From an uncultured Coriobacteriaceae bacterium (lineage in GTDB: Bacteria > Actinomycetota > Coriobacteriia > Coriobacteriales > Eggerthellaceae): DNA of 64,000 nucleotides. Positions 44,803-52,474 of the stretch are shown here, piece after piece (position 1 is the stretch's first letter; every line of letters begins with the position of its first letter). Made by a program: the position numbers and the translations under genes. Below the pieces are notes generated by a model, which worked only from the letters and a program-made list of their open reading frames with translations, did not search any database and was not told the origin of the DNA. The stretch is from contig CASFII010000006.1 in assembly GCA_949294735.1 (NCBI GenBank), forward strand, positions 496,001 through 560,000, written 5' to 3'.

Positions 44803-44826
44803 TATAATCTGCACTGTGGCAGTGCA
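44803..44826 (+). promoter_or_regulatory. Promoter -10 box and palindromic operator of the AAA ATPase gene
   Basis: A perfect TATAAT (44803-44808) is followed by the palindrome TGCACTG-TGG-CAGTGCA (44810-44826). This places a repressor-type operator at the expected transcription start, 36-52 bases before the ATPase ATG. No good -35 box is seen at 17 bases. Confidence 0.5.
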
Positions 44827-44861
44827 AATACTTCACAAAACCAGAGGAACGAAGGTTCGAA

Positions 44862-46028
44862 ATGGAAACGCTCTACGAATACATGCAGAACCAACTAGCG
44901 CACACCAACAGCTCTTTCAAGCGCTATCAATACAGTCGTATCAACTGGGAAAACAGAATGCTTGCCTTGGTTGGACCGCGCGGTGTAGGTAAAACTACCC
45001 TCTTTCTGCAACGTATTCAGGAAGCTCATCCGGACGGCAGTGCGCTCTACGTAAGCGCAGATCACCTCTATTTCACTACACATACGCTTTTGGAAGTTGC
45101 GGACGCTTTCCAGAAGAACGGTGGGACACACCTGTTTATTGACGAAGTGCACAAGTATCCAGGTTGGTCCCGCGAACTGAAGAACATATACGATGCTTAT
45201 CCCAGCCTACACGTTTGCTTTACAGGGTCTTCAGTCCTGGATATAGAAAAGGGTGAAGCAGATCTTTCGCGCCGCGCGCCGCGCTACTTAATGCAAGGGC
45301 TTTCGTTTCGTGAATTCTTGAAGATTCGCCACAATATTGACGCGCCACAGTTAACGCTTGACCAGATTCTGGAAAACCAAGCAACTATTCCTGGCGTTGA
45401 GCACCCTTTACCCCTGTTTGAAGAATACCTCCATACGGGATATTACCCCTTTGGAACCGACGCTGACTTTGAAGTGGAATTGCGCCAAGTTATAACGCGC
45501 ACCATTGAACAAGACATTCCCGCTTACGCGCAGATGACCATGGCAACCGCTAGAAAGCTATTGAAGCTTATGGTGGTTATTAGCGAACTAGTGCCGTTTA
45601 AGCCTAACATGAGTAATTTAGCCAAGCAGATTCAGGTGAGTAGAAACAATGTGGAAGACTACTTAATCTACCTGGAAAAGGCCGGCATGATTGCTCTTCT
45701 TCGTACAGGAGCTAGCGGGTTGGGGGCGTTAGGTAAGGCCGAAAAGGTTTATCTAGACAACCCAAATATTCTATACAATCTTTCTGAATCGGCAGATATA
45801 GGCACCGTTCGCGAAACATTCTTCCTCAACCAGATGCGCGTAAATCAGCTGGTCACCGCTTCATCAGCAGCTGATTTCGAAATAAAGGGTTGTACATTTG
45901 AAATTGGTGGACTAAACAAGGGACAAAGCCAGATTAAGGGTGTTAGCAATGGCTTCGTGGTAAAAGACGGGATTGAACACGGCTTCGGCAACGTCATCCC
46001 GCTTTGGACGTTTGGGTTGAATTACTAG
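44862..46028 (+). CDS. AAA (AAA_14/DUF4143-type) ATPase
   Basis: A 388-aa ATPase. The Walker A motif is GPRGVGKTT (residues 38-46) and Walker B is LFIDEVHKYPGW, followed by sensor FTGSSVLDI and DLSRRAPRYLMQGLSFREF. The C-terminal half is a winged-helix/DUF4143-like region (MSNLAKQIQVSRNNVEDYL). It has an intact reading frame, while many relatives are patchily distributed accessory genes often found in variable islands. Their function is not established. Its own promoter with a palindromic operator suggests independent control. Confidence 0.85.
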   Translation: METLYEYMQNQLAHTNSSFKRYQYSRINWENRMLALVGPRGVGKTTLFLQRIQEAHPDGSALYVSADHLYFTTHTLLEVADAFQKNGGTHLFIDEVHKYPGWSRELKNIYDAYPSLHVCFTGSSVLDIEKGEADLSRRAPRYLMQGLSFREFLKIRHNIDAPQLTLDQILENQATIPGVEHPLPLFEEYLHTGYYPFGTDADFEVELRQVITRTIEQDIPAYAQMTMATARKLLKLMVVISELVPFKPNMSNLAKQIQVSRNNVEDYLIYLEKAGMIALLRTGASGLGALGKAEKVYLDNPNILYNLSESADIGTVRETFFLNQMRVNQLVTASSAADFEIKGCTFEIGGLNKGQSQIKGVSNGFVVKDGIEHGFGNVIPLWTFGLNY

Positions 46029-46030
46029 GG

Positions 46031-46066
46031 TTTGAAAGAGAAGGGCTTAAAAGCAAGCCCCTTCTC
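46031..46066. other. Hairpin between convergent genes
   Basis: AGAGAAGGGCTT pairs with AAGCCCCTTCTCT around an AAAAGC loop, with one bulged base. The T-run is weak on both strands, so a terminator role for the AAA ATPase gene is only possible. Confidence 0.45.
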
Positions 46067-46082
46067 TTGCAGACAACGACAG

Positions 46083-46313
46083 CTAGCTTTCTGTCATGCG
46101 GACGACTGCGCCTTCGGTGTCCCAGTATTCCCACAGACCTGGGATTTCAGAGCCGTCAGGTTTTACCTCTATCCACCATGCCCACTCGGGTTCGCCGTAT
46201 GGAACGAATTTACGCGTGCCGTCTAGACTAACTAGATTGGCGCCCTCGCGTTTTACTGCAACTTTGTCGGCGCAATTGTTTGTATGTAAAGTGGTGTTTT
46301 CGTTGGTGTTCAT
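46083..46313 (-). CDS. Small hypothetical protein, 76 aa
   Basis: A 76-aa soluble, Trp-rich protein with no recognised domain. The middle KFVPYGEPEWAWWIEVKPDG looks like a beta-rich conserved core. AGAAGG precedes the ATG at good spacing. Codon use looks like that of its neighbours. No signal peptide or membrane segment. It is convergent with the AAA ATPase gene. Function unknown. Confidence 0.62.
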   Translation of the reverse strand: MNTNENTTLHTNNCADKVAVKREGANLVSLDGTRKFVPYGEPEWAWWIEVKPDGSEIPGLWEYWDTEGAVVRMTES

Positions 46314-46414
46314 AGAGCCTTCTTTAATCTTTTTTTGCCCGTAATTTCTTCTATTTTATAAACCACCAGCACGATTAAAAGTTAGCAGTTGCGTTTAATC
46401 GGTTCACACTCATC

Positions 46415-46456
46415 CTATTCCGAGAAAAGGTGGATTTCCACCTGGTTTCGGAATAG
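46415..46456. other. Nested inverted repeat in the 46083/46652 divergent gap
   Basis: CTATTCCGA (46415-46423) pairs with TCGGAATAG (46448-46456), and between them AGGTGGA pairs with TCCACCT. The 338-base gap 46314-46651 otherwise shows no gene; a short CCGCAG/CGAAAGA reiteration lies just before the nuclease gene. Confidence 0.55.
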
Positions 46457-46651
46457 AACAGCTTTTGCCTAAAAGGGTGAGGTTTACTACAACAACACCC
46501 GCCCTTTTCGGGAATTTTGCGCTAATATGCTTTCGGCAAAAAACAACTTGGGGTGCCGCTGAAATGACCCCGCAGCCAGCCAAAAGGATGCGCAACAACC
46601 GAAAGACCCCGCAGGTAACTGAAAGAATACGCCGCAGCCGAAAGAACGGGC

Positions 46652-47782
46652 ATGAACAAAACCGAATTGGAACAGAAATTGGCAAAGCAAAGCATGAAGA
46701 AGTTTTCAAAAGGCAAGCTCACCGTTTCTGGTCTTATTGTCTGCCTGTTATTGGCCGTTGCAGTCGGCTGTTCTGCCTTAGGGCTTGGCGGCGCCGAAGA
46801 AGAAAACTCCTATATCTTTGGCGAAGGCGGATCAGCCGAAATCTCTGTCCAGCAGGCTGAAAAAGAAGCCTCCGCGGGCGAAGACGCATTCGACCTCGCC
46901 AAGGTTCCTAACTACACTGGCTCACCTTGGACCATCGTCAACAACAATGAGCCCGAACTTTCCACCGCCAACGCCAAAGGCATAACCGAATTCTATTCAC
47001 CCCTAGACGACCTGGGGCGATGCGGTACCACCATTGCTTTAATTGGCCCAGAAACCCTGCCTACAGAAAAGCGCAAAGACATCGGGATGATCAAACCCAC
47101 CGGTTGGCATACGGTGCGCTACGACGACCTCATTGAAGACAAGTACCTCTACAATCGCTGTCACCTGATTGGCCATCAACTGGCTGGCGAAGATGCCAAC
47201 AAAAACAATCTCATCACGGGCACGCGCTACATGAATACCGAAGGCATGCTGCCCTTCGAAAACGAAGTTGCTGAATATGTCCACTCCACGGGCAACCACG
47301 TGCTATACCGCTGCACCCCTATCTTCGTGGATGATGAACTGGTCGCTCGCGGTGTTCACATGGAAGCACTATCCGTTGAGGATAACGGCGAAGGCGTGAA
47401 ATTCGACGTATTCTGCTACAACGTGCAGCCTGGCATCAGTATTGATTATGCCACGGGCGAAAGCTGGCGCGATGAAACCATGCTTTTGGGGATTACGGAT
47501 GATGGGTCGCCTGCTGCGGATAGCACGAATGGCTCAAGCGGTTCAAGCAGCGGCACAAACAATGCCGAAGGTTCCGCGAACGCTTCGGGCGAATCGGCTT
47601 CAGAAGGCTCGGCTGCTGAAACCGAACTAACCTATGTACTGAATACGAAATCGCATAAATTCCACCTGCCCACCTGCGATGGCGCCCAGGATATGAACGC
47701 AAACAACAAGCAAGAATTCACAGGTACCCGAAGCGAACTCATCGACGAAGGGTATTCGCCCTGTCAGGCGTGCAACCCATAA
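46652..47782 (+). CDS. DNA/RNA non-specific endonuclease, exported (DNA-entry nuclease type)
   Basis: A 376-aa protein. A membrane/signal segment lies at about residues 24-42 (LIVCLLLAVAVGCSALGLGG), with a possible lipidation Cys. The nuclease domain (about 85-270) has the beta-beta-alpha-metal motif NRCHLIGHQLAGEDANKNNL, like the DNA-entry nuclease EndA. A Ser/Gly/Asn-rich linker follows, then a C-terminal about 45-residue segment LNTKSHKFHLPTCDGAQDM with QACNP, an Ada-like Cys/His metal-binding mini-domain often seen at the end of such nucleases. It probably degrades or processes outside DNA. It stands alone, with no competence genes nearby. Confidence 0.88.
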   Translation: MNKTELEQKLAKQSMKKFSKGKLTVSGLIVCLLLAVAVGCSALGLGGAEEENSYIFGEGGSAEISVQQAEKEASAGEDAFDLAKVPNYTGSPWTIVNNNEPELSTANAKGITEFYSPLDDLGRCGTTIALIGPETLPTEKRKDIGMIKPTGWHTVRYDDLIEDKYLYNRCHLIGHQLAGEDANKNNLITGTRYMNTEGMLPFENEVAEYVHSTGNHVLYRCTPIFVDDELVARGVHMEALSVEDNGEGVKFDVFCYNVQPGISIDYATGESWRDETMLLGITDDGSPAADSTNGSSGSSSGTNNAEGSANASGESASEGSAAETELTYVLNTKSHKFHLPTCDGAQDMNANNKQEFTGTRSELIDEGYSPCQACNP

Positions 47783-47795
47783 CAGTAAACCTGGA

Positions 47796-47822
47796 AACCC
47801 AAAAGACACGTCCCCTTGGTTC
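47796..47822. repeat. Solo MITE-type end
   Basis: AACCCAAAAGACACGTCCCC followed by TTGGTTC, just after the nuclease stop. It is an exact match to the right end of copies B and C. No inverted partner is nearby. Confidence 0.7.
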
Positions 47823-47868
47823 CCATGGTTTCATGGCTTCGTCCTGACAAGCATGTAATCCTTAGAAT

Positions 47869-47949
47869 CTATTTGTGCTTATAACCGGTATAAATTGATG
47901 CCACCGCGCAAATTAACATAGCCCAACCAAAAAACTTATGCATCTTCAT
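47869..47949 (-). CDS. 26-aa single-pass membrane microprotein
   Basis: A very small gene of 26 codons from ATG 47949 to TAG 47869. The product starts MKMHKFFGWAM and ends TGYKHK, with one hydrophobic helix between, so it should be a single-pass membrane peptide. GGAGGAAAGG precedes the start, a strong and well-spaced site. I recall very short DUF6219-like peptides of the same style (hydrophobic helix ending in an IYTGH/K motif), but this family call is uncertain. It diverges from the metal P-type ATPase operon and shares its control region with DtxR-like boxes, so a role in metal homeostasis is likely but unproven. Confidence 0.65.
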   Translation of the reverse strand: MKMHKFFGWAMLICAVASIYTGYKHK

Positions 47950-48030
47950 AGCGTTCCCTTTCCTCCTGCTCTTAAGTAATCCTAATCTTGCCCTAATCTT
48001 GCTCTAATTAAATCACGATTAGAAAAAATG

Positions 48031-48049
48031 TTTGCTAAGGTTGACTTAT
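48031..48049. promoter_or_regulatory. DtxR/MntR-like box 1 (weaker)
   Basis: TTTGCTAAGGTTGACTTAT matches box 2 at 14 of 19 positions. It overlaps the proposed -35 box TTGACT (48041-48046). Confidence 0.45.
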
Positions 48050-48069
48050 ATCAAGTATACCACTATTCT
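48041..48069 (+). promoter_or_regulatory. Promoter of the metal-efflux operon
   Basis: TTGACT (48041-48046), 17-base spacer, TATTCT (48064-48069). The expected start near 48076 places box 2 across the transcription start. TTGACA on the minus strand (48075-48070) may serve the microprotein gene in the other direction. Confidence 0.5.
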
Positions 48070-48078
48070 TGTCAATAG

Positions 48079-48097
48079 TTAGTTAAGGCTAACTTAG
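48079..48097. promoter_or_regulatory. DtxR/IdeR/MntR-like operator, box 2
   Basis: TTAGTTAAGGCTAACTTAG agrees with the DtxR/IdeR consensus TTAGGTTAGGCTAACCTAA at 15 of 19 positions and keeps the central AGGCTAAC. It lies between the divergent microprotein and efflux genes, just after the plus-strand promoter. Confidence 0.6.
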
Positions 48098-48240
48098 TTG
48101 TTAAAAATTCAGATATGTTTCGAAGCTAGATGCATCTTTTGCATTCGCTCTGTTTTGCACCGCCGTGTTTCGATTCCGTCTGAGCGCTAAACACCAAACA
48201 ACTAAGAGAGCTCTGTCGAACTGGCAATAAGGAGGTTACC

Positions 48241-48561
48241 ATGGGCATGAAAACAGGATCGTTGCTGGTAGGAGCAGGCTTTTTGCTGGGAACTGTAGGC
48301 GTAAAAGCACTCACGAGCCAACAAGCAAAGCGCTGCTATGTACAAAGTGCAGCATATGCACTTCGTGCCAAGCAGTATTACGAAGAAGTGGTTGAACAGG
48401 CAAAAGCCGAGGTGGATGACATTATTGCCGAAGCAGAATACATCAACACGCAAGCTGCCGCTGAAGAGGCCGTGGAAGTTGCTCCCGAGTCGATCCCCGA
48501 ACCCACTAAAGAAGAAACAAAGAAACCTAGGAAGAAAACGGCAGCAAAACCTGCCCAGTAG
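48241..48561 (+). CDS. PacL/DUF6110-like P1B-ATPase-associated protein
   Basis: A 106-aa protein. The N-terminus is a Gly-rich membrane segment (SLLVGAGFLLGTVGVKAL), followed by an amphipathic helical region (AAYALRAKQYYEEVVEQAKA) and an acidic, then Lys/Pro-rich tail (TKKPRKKTAAKP-like). This layout resembles mycobacterial PacL chaperones (DUF1490) and the DUF6110 proteins paired with P1B ATPases. Unlike PacL1 it lacks a C-terminal His/Asp metal-binding tail. AAGGAGG sits six bases before the ATG. It is 42 bases upstream of the ATPase gene. Confidence 0.75.
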   Translation: MGMKTGSLLVGAGFLLGTVGVKALTSQQAKRCYVQSAAYALRAKQYYEEVVEQAKAEVDDIIAEAEYINTQAAAEEAVEVAPESIPEPTKEETKKPRKKTAAKPAQ

Positions 48562-48603
48562 GCACAGCTTTGCCAAACAGAGCGAAACGAAAGTTGTTTT
48601 CGC

Positions 48604-50685
48604 ATGCAGTATTCAATAGTTCATGAAATACCAGGTCGTGTTCGCATTAAGCTGTCGGGTCCCGTTTTAGATTCTCAGCTGGACGCTTTCATAAAAGTAC
48701 TTGACGCCTGTCCAGAGGTTAAAAGAATTCAGGTGTATGGAAAAATTGGACAAACAGCACTTGAATATCCCGCTTCTGCCGAAGCACGTAACTCGGTTTT
48801 AACTTACCTGGACAATCTTACCCCTGCAGACTTTAAGAACGCACAAACAGGTTACACCGTGGCGTTAGCGCCAAGAACCCATGCGCTTATGCTGCAACTT
48901 GCGCGCATTGTGGGTGCCTATGTGGCTCGGCGCATGTTCTTTCCCATGCCACTTCGCACCCTTTTCGCACTTAACGCTTTTCGCCCCTTCCTTAAAGGCG
49001 CCTGGCAGGCGCTTAGGCATAAAAAGCTCACGGTGCCTGTTTTAGACGCCACGGCCATAGGGATGTCGTTCGTAAAGCGAGATCCCAAAACAGCTAGCCA
49101 AACTATGTTTCTTTTGCACGTAGGTGAAGCCTTAGAAGACTACACGCGTGCAGCTTCAGAAAATGAGCTCATCCATTCTTTATTGGATGTTCCCGACACT
49201 GTCCAGAAGGTTGAAGGCGACACCGAAATACGTGTTCCCGCTTCAAGTTTGACTCCTGGAGACTTTGTTGCCATACGAACAGGCATGGCAGTTTGTGTAG
49301 ATGGCGTCGTAGTTGAAGGAACAGCCATGGTCAACCAGGCAACACTTACTGGTGAGCCACTGGCAGTAGAACGCACGGTGGGCGATGATGTTTTCGCAGG
49401 AACGGTTGTGGAAGAAGGAAACATTCTGGTTAAAGTTCGCGAAACCACCCAAAGCACAAAGCTGCGTTCTATTGTTTCTTTAGTAGAACAAGCTGAATCA
49501 TTGAAATCGAACGCGCAAACGCGCATGGAGCGAGCTGCTGACCGTATTGTGCCGTGGAACTTTCTGCTGGCAGGCATTATTGCTTTAGTCACAAGAGACA
49601 TAACTAAGGTCTCTGCTTCATTGATGGTTGATTATTCGTGCGCTTTGAAGCTTTCTGGCTCCATCGCCGTTATGAGTGCTATGAGCAATGCCGCCAAGCA
49701 AGACATCATGGTAAAAGGTGCTAAGTATTTCGAAAAATTTGCCCAAGCAGATACGATTGTGTTTGACAAAACAGGAACTCTTACTGAAGCCGCTCCGAAG
49801 CTGGTTCACATTAAGTCGCTTAATGACACTTGGTCTGAAAAGGAAATCTTGCGGTTCGCTGCCTGCTTGGAAGAACACTTCCCCCACCCCGTAGCTCGCG
49901 CGGTGGTTCGTGCAGCGCAAGAGCAGAACCTAACCCATCGCGAACGGCACGCCAAAGTAGAGTATTTAGTTGCTCACGGAATTGTTTCTTCGCTAGAAGG
50001 TAAGCGTGTCATTATAGGATCCAAACATTTTGTTTTGGAAGACGAACACGCCAGCTTAGACCATACCAAGCTTTCCCAGATAGAAGAAGAGTTTGAAGGG
50101 CTTTCTCCGCTCTACCTTGCAATCGACGGACACGTAGTTGGCATATTGGGAATTCAAGACCCCCTGAAGCAGAACGTACCTGAAGCAATTTCCCAGCTGA
50201 AACAGCTTGGGTTTAAAAGGGTCATTATGCTGACTGGCGACTCTGCCAAAACGGCGGCCAAAATAGCTCAAGAAGCAGGAATTTGCGAATGGACGGCCGA
50301 TCTTTTGCCAGAAGAAAAATACGCTTACTTAAAGGAGCTTAAAGACCAAGGTTGCCATATAGCTATGGTGGGCGACGGGGTAAATGACTCGCCGGCACTT
50401 TCGTTGGCAGACGTAGGTGTAGCTATGGGTCAAGGGTCAGATATTGCCAAAGAAGTGGCTGATATTGTGCTTTCAGACACCAGTCTTTCTTCGTTGGTAA
50501 CGTTGCGCCTTCTCAGTTACGGACTAGAACGCCGCCTGCGTAATTCGTATAGAAACATTATCGGATTGAATTCGTTGCTTTTAGCCTTAGGGATTGGCGG
50601 AGCTATCACTCCGCAAGCTTCTTCGCTATTGCATAACGCTTCAACGGTAGTCTTTTCGCTGGCTAACACTAACAAATATGTGTAA
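48604..50685 (+). CDS. P1B-type metal-transporting ATPase (CtpC-like)
   Basis: A 693-aa heavy-metal P-type ATPase. The N-terminus is a short HMA_2-type domain (IVHEIPGRVRIKL) without CxxC. The TGE motif is at 249-251, phosphorylated D388 in FDKTGTLTEA, the HP motif in EEHFPHPVARAV, and GDGVNDSPALSLADVG at 590 onward. The transmembrane metal site has S345-C346-A347 (DYSCALKLSG) in place of the CPC of copper pumps. This and the PacL-like neighbour suggest Mn or Zn rather than Cu export, as for mycobacterial CtpC. The DtxR-like operators upstream agree with manganese- or iron-type control. Confidence 0.88.
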   Translation: MQYSIVHEIPGRVRIKLSGPVLDSQLDAFIKVLDACPEVKRIQVYGKIGQTALEYPASAEARNSVLTYLDNLTPADFKNAQTGYTVALAPRTHALMLQLARIVGAYVARRMFFPMPLRTLFALNAFRPFLKGAWQALRHKKLTVPVLDATAIGMSFVKRDPKTASQTMFLLHVGEALEDYTRAASENELIHSLLDVPDTVQKVEGDTEIRVPASSLTPGDFVAIRTGMAVCVDGVVVEGTAMVNQATLTGEPLAVERTVGDDVFAGTVVEEGNILVKVRETTQSTKLRSIVSLVEQAESLKSNAQTRMERAADRIVPWNFLLAGIIALVTRDITKVSASLMVDYSCALKLSGSIAVMSAMSNAAKQDIMVKGAKYFEKFAQADTIVFDKTGTLTEAAPKLVHIKSLNDTWSEKEILRFAACLEEHFPHPVARAVVRAAQEQNLTHRERHAKVEYLVAHGIVSSLEGKRVIIGSKHFVLEDEHASLDHTKLSQIEEEFEGLSPLYLAIDGHVVGILGIQDPLKQNVPEAISQLKQLGFKRVIMLTGDSAKTAAKIAQEAGICEWTADLLPEEKYAYLKELKDQGCHIAMVGDGVNDSPALSLADVGVAMGQGSDIAKEVADIVLSDTSLSSLVTLRLLSYGLERRLRNSYRNIIGLNSLLLALGIGGAITPQASSLLHNASTVVFSLANTNKYV

Positions 50686-50733
50686 ATCACTGCCTACATA
50701 ACACTACTTATTCGGACATCCACTCCTCTCGTA

Positions 50734-50769
50734 GAAACCCCCTGCAACGCCTTCATCGCAGGGGGTTTC
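50734..50769. terminator. Bidirectional hairpin between the ATPase and guaB
   Basis: GAAACCCCCTGC pairs perfectly with GCAGGGGGTTTC over 12 bp with a 12-base loop, between convergent genes. Flanking T-runs are short (CCTTCT), so its strength is uncertain. Confidence 0.7.
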
Positions 50770-50822
50770 GCCTTCTGGCGGTGGGTTTGGGATGCTTGTT
50801 CGCTACGCTTTGTCGCAGCGTC

Positions 50823-50854
50823 AAAAATTTTCGCCGGCTGTGAGACCGGCGAAA
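50823..50854 (-). terminator. Terminator of guaB
   Basis: TTCGCCGG/CCGGCGAA stem on the minus strand followed by AATTTTT, five bases past the guaB stop. Confidence 0.85.
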
Positions 50855-50858
50855 TATC

Positions 50859-52364
50859 TTAGTGAATTTGGGTTTTGTCTTTCAGTAGAACGTCGTGCGC
50901 GCCACCTTCCACAATGGACGTGGACGATACCACGGTCAGCTTCGCCTTCTGCTGCAGTTCAGGAATGGTTAGCGCACCGCAGTTGCACATGGTGGACTTC
51001 ACCTTGGAAAGCGTGGTGTCCACGTTGGACTTCAAGCTACCAGCATAGGGCACGTAGCTGTCAACTCCTTCTTCGAAGGACATACCCTTCTTTTCTCCAC
51101 CGAGGTCATAGCGCTGCCAGTTGCGAGCACGGGCAGAACCTTCACCCCAGTATTCCTTCATGATGGAGCCATTGATGTTCACGCGGTTAGACGGACTTTC
51201 GTCAAAACGTGCAAAGTAACGACCAAGCATTACGAAGTCAGAACCCATAGCTAGCGCCAGCGTAATGTGGTGGTCATACACAATGCCACCGTCAGAGCAG
51301 ATAGGAATATAGATACCCGTTTCTTCGAAGTATTCATCACGCGCACGGGCAACTTCAATAACTGCCGTTGCCTGACCGCGGCCAATACCCTTCTGTTCAC
51401 GGGTAATGCAGATAGAACCGCCGCCAATGCCTACCTTGATAAAGTCGGCACCAGCATCAGCTAAGAAACGGAAGCCTTCCGCATCCACTACGTTACCAGC
51501 GCCTACCTTAACGCTGTCACCATAGTGTTCGCGAATCCATTCAATGGTGAACTTCTGCCAGTCAGAATAACCTTCAGAGCTGTCAATACACAGTACGTCA
51601 GCGCCTGCTTCTACCAGGGCAGGAACGCGTTCGGCGTAGTCGCGAGAATTAATGCCCGCGCCTACCATGTAGCGCTTGTGGGCATCCAGCATTTCGTTCG
51701 GGTTAGACTTATGAGAATCGTAGTCCTTGCGGAAAACCAGATACAGCAGGTGGTCTTCGGTGTCCACTACGGGCAGAGAGTTCAGTTTGTGATCCCAAAT
51801 AATGTCGTTTGCTTCCTTGAGCGTAGTTTCAGCGGAGGCAACCACCAAACGCTCACGTGGTGTCATGAAGTCGGCAACTTTTTCGTCCATTGACATGCGA
51901 GATAAACGGTAATCGCGCTCAGTTACAACACCCAGCAGTTTGCCGTGAGCAGAACCGTCATGGGTAACAGGCATAGTGGAATGACCGTGCTTTTCCTTCA
52001 GGGCAACCACGTCTGCCAGCGTCATTTCAGGAGAAAGGTTAGCATCACTGGTTACAAAGCCTGCCTTGTAGTCTTTCACGCGAGCAACCATGGCAGCTTC
52101 GTCTTCAATGCTCTGTGAACCATAAATAAAGGACAAACCGCCTTCGGTAGCCAGCGCAATTGCCAAACCATCGTCAGAAACTGCCTGCATGATGGCGGAC
52201 ACCATAGGAATGTTCAGAGAAATGGCTGGTTCTTCGCCCTTCTTAAACTTGACCAGCGGAGTTTTCAGGCTTACATCCGCAGGTATGCACTTCGACGAAG
52301 TGTAACCAGGCACCAGTAAGTATTCATTAAAGGTGCGGGACGGTTCTTCAAAATAAAATGCCAT
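50859..52364 (-). CDS. guaB: IMP dehydrogenase
   Basis: A 501-aa enzyme making XMP from IMP, the entry to guanine nucleotides. The barrel is split by a two-CBS-domain insert (about residues 95-220, [20 protein letters not shown] and [17 protein letters not shown]). The catalytic loop is [18 protein letters not shown], with the nucleophilic Cys. The C-terminus [16 protein letters not shown] is typical. AAGGAG precedes ATG 52364; the frame extends to 52430 without a better start. Confidence 0.92.
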   Translation of the reverse strand: MAFYFEEPSRTFNEYLLVPGYTSSKCIPADVSLKTPLVKFKKGEEPAISLNIPMVSAIMQAVSDDGLAIALATEGGLSFIYGSQSIEDEAAMVARVKDYKAGFVTSDANLSPEMTLADVVALKEKHGHSTMPVTHDGSAHGKLLGVVTERDYRLSRMSMDEKVADFMTPRERLVVASAETTLKEANDIIWDHKLNSLPVVDTEDHLLYLVFRKDYDSHKSNPNEMLDAHKRYMVGAGINSRDYAERVPALVEAGADVLCIDSSEGYSDWQKFTIEWIREHYGDSVKVGAGNVVDAEGFRFLADAGADFIKVGIGGGSICITREQKGIGRGQATAVIEVARARDEYFEETGIYIPICSDGGIVYDHHITLALAMGSDFVMLGRYFARFDESPSNRVNINGSIMKEYWGEGSARARNWQRYDLGGEKKGMSFEEGVDSYVPYAGSLKSNVDTTLSKVKSTMCNCGALTIPELQQKAKLTVVSSTSIVEGGAHDVLLKDKTQIH

Positions 52365-52474
52365 AGCCTGAACTCCTTGTCTGATAGGCGCAAATGCGCA
52401 GCTTCCCTCTTGTACCTTCATTATAGACACGGAATGAACAATTTCTGGTAATAACGCTCAGAAATTGCATAAAT

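Noticed and set aside
44550..44836. Minus-strand frames encoding a repeated Lys-Ser-Leu-Glu-Lys peptide after engB
   Set aside because: They arise from the direct repeats, have no ribosome site, and overlap the engB end and a terminator.
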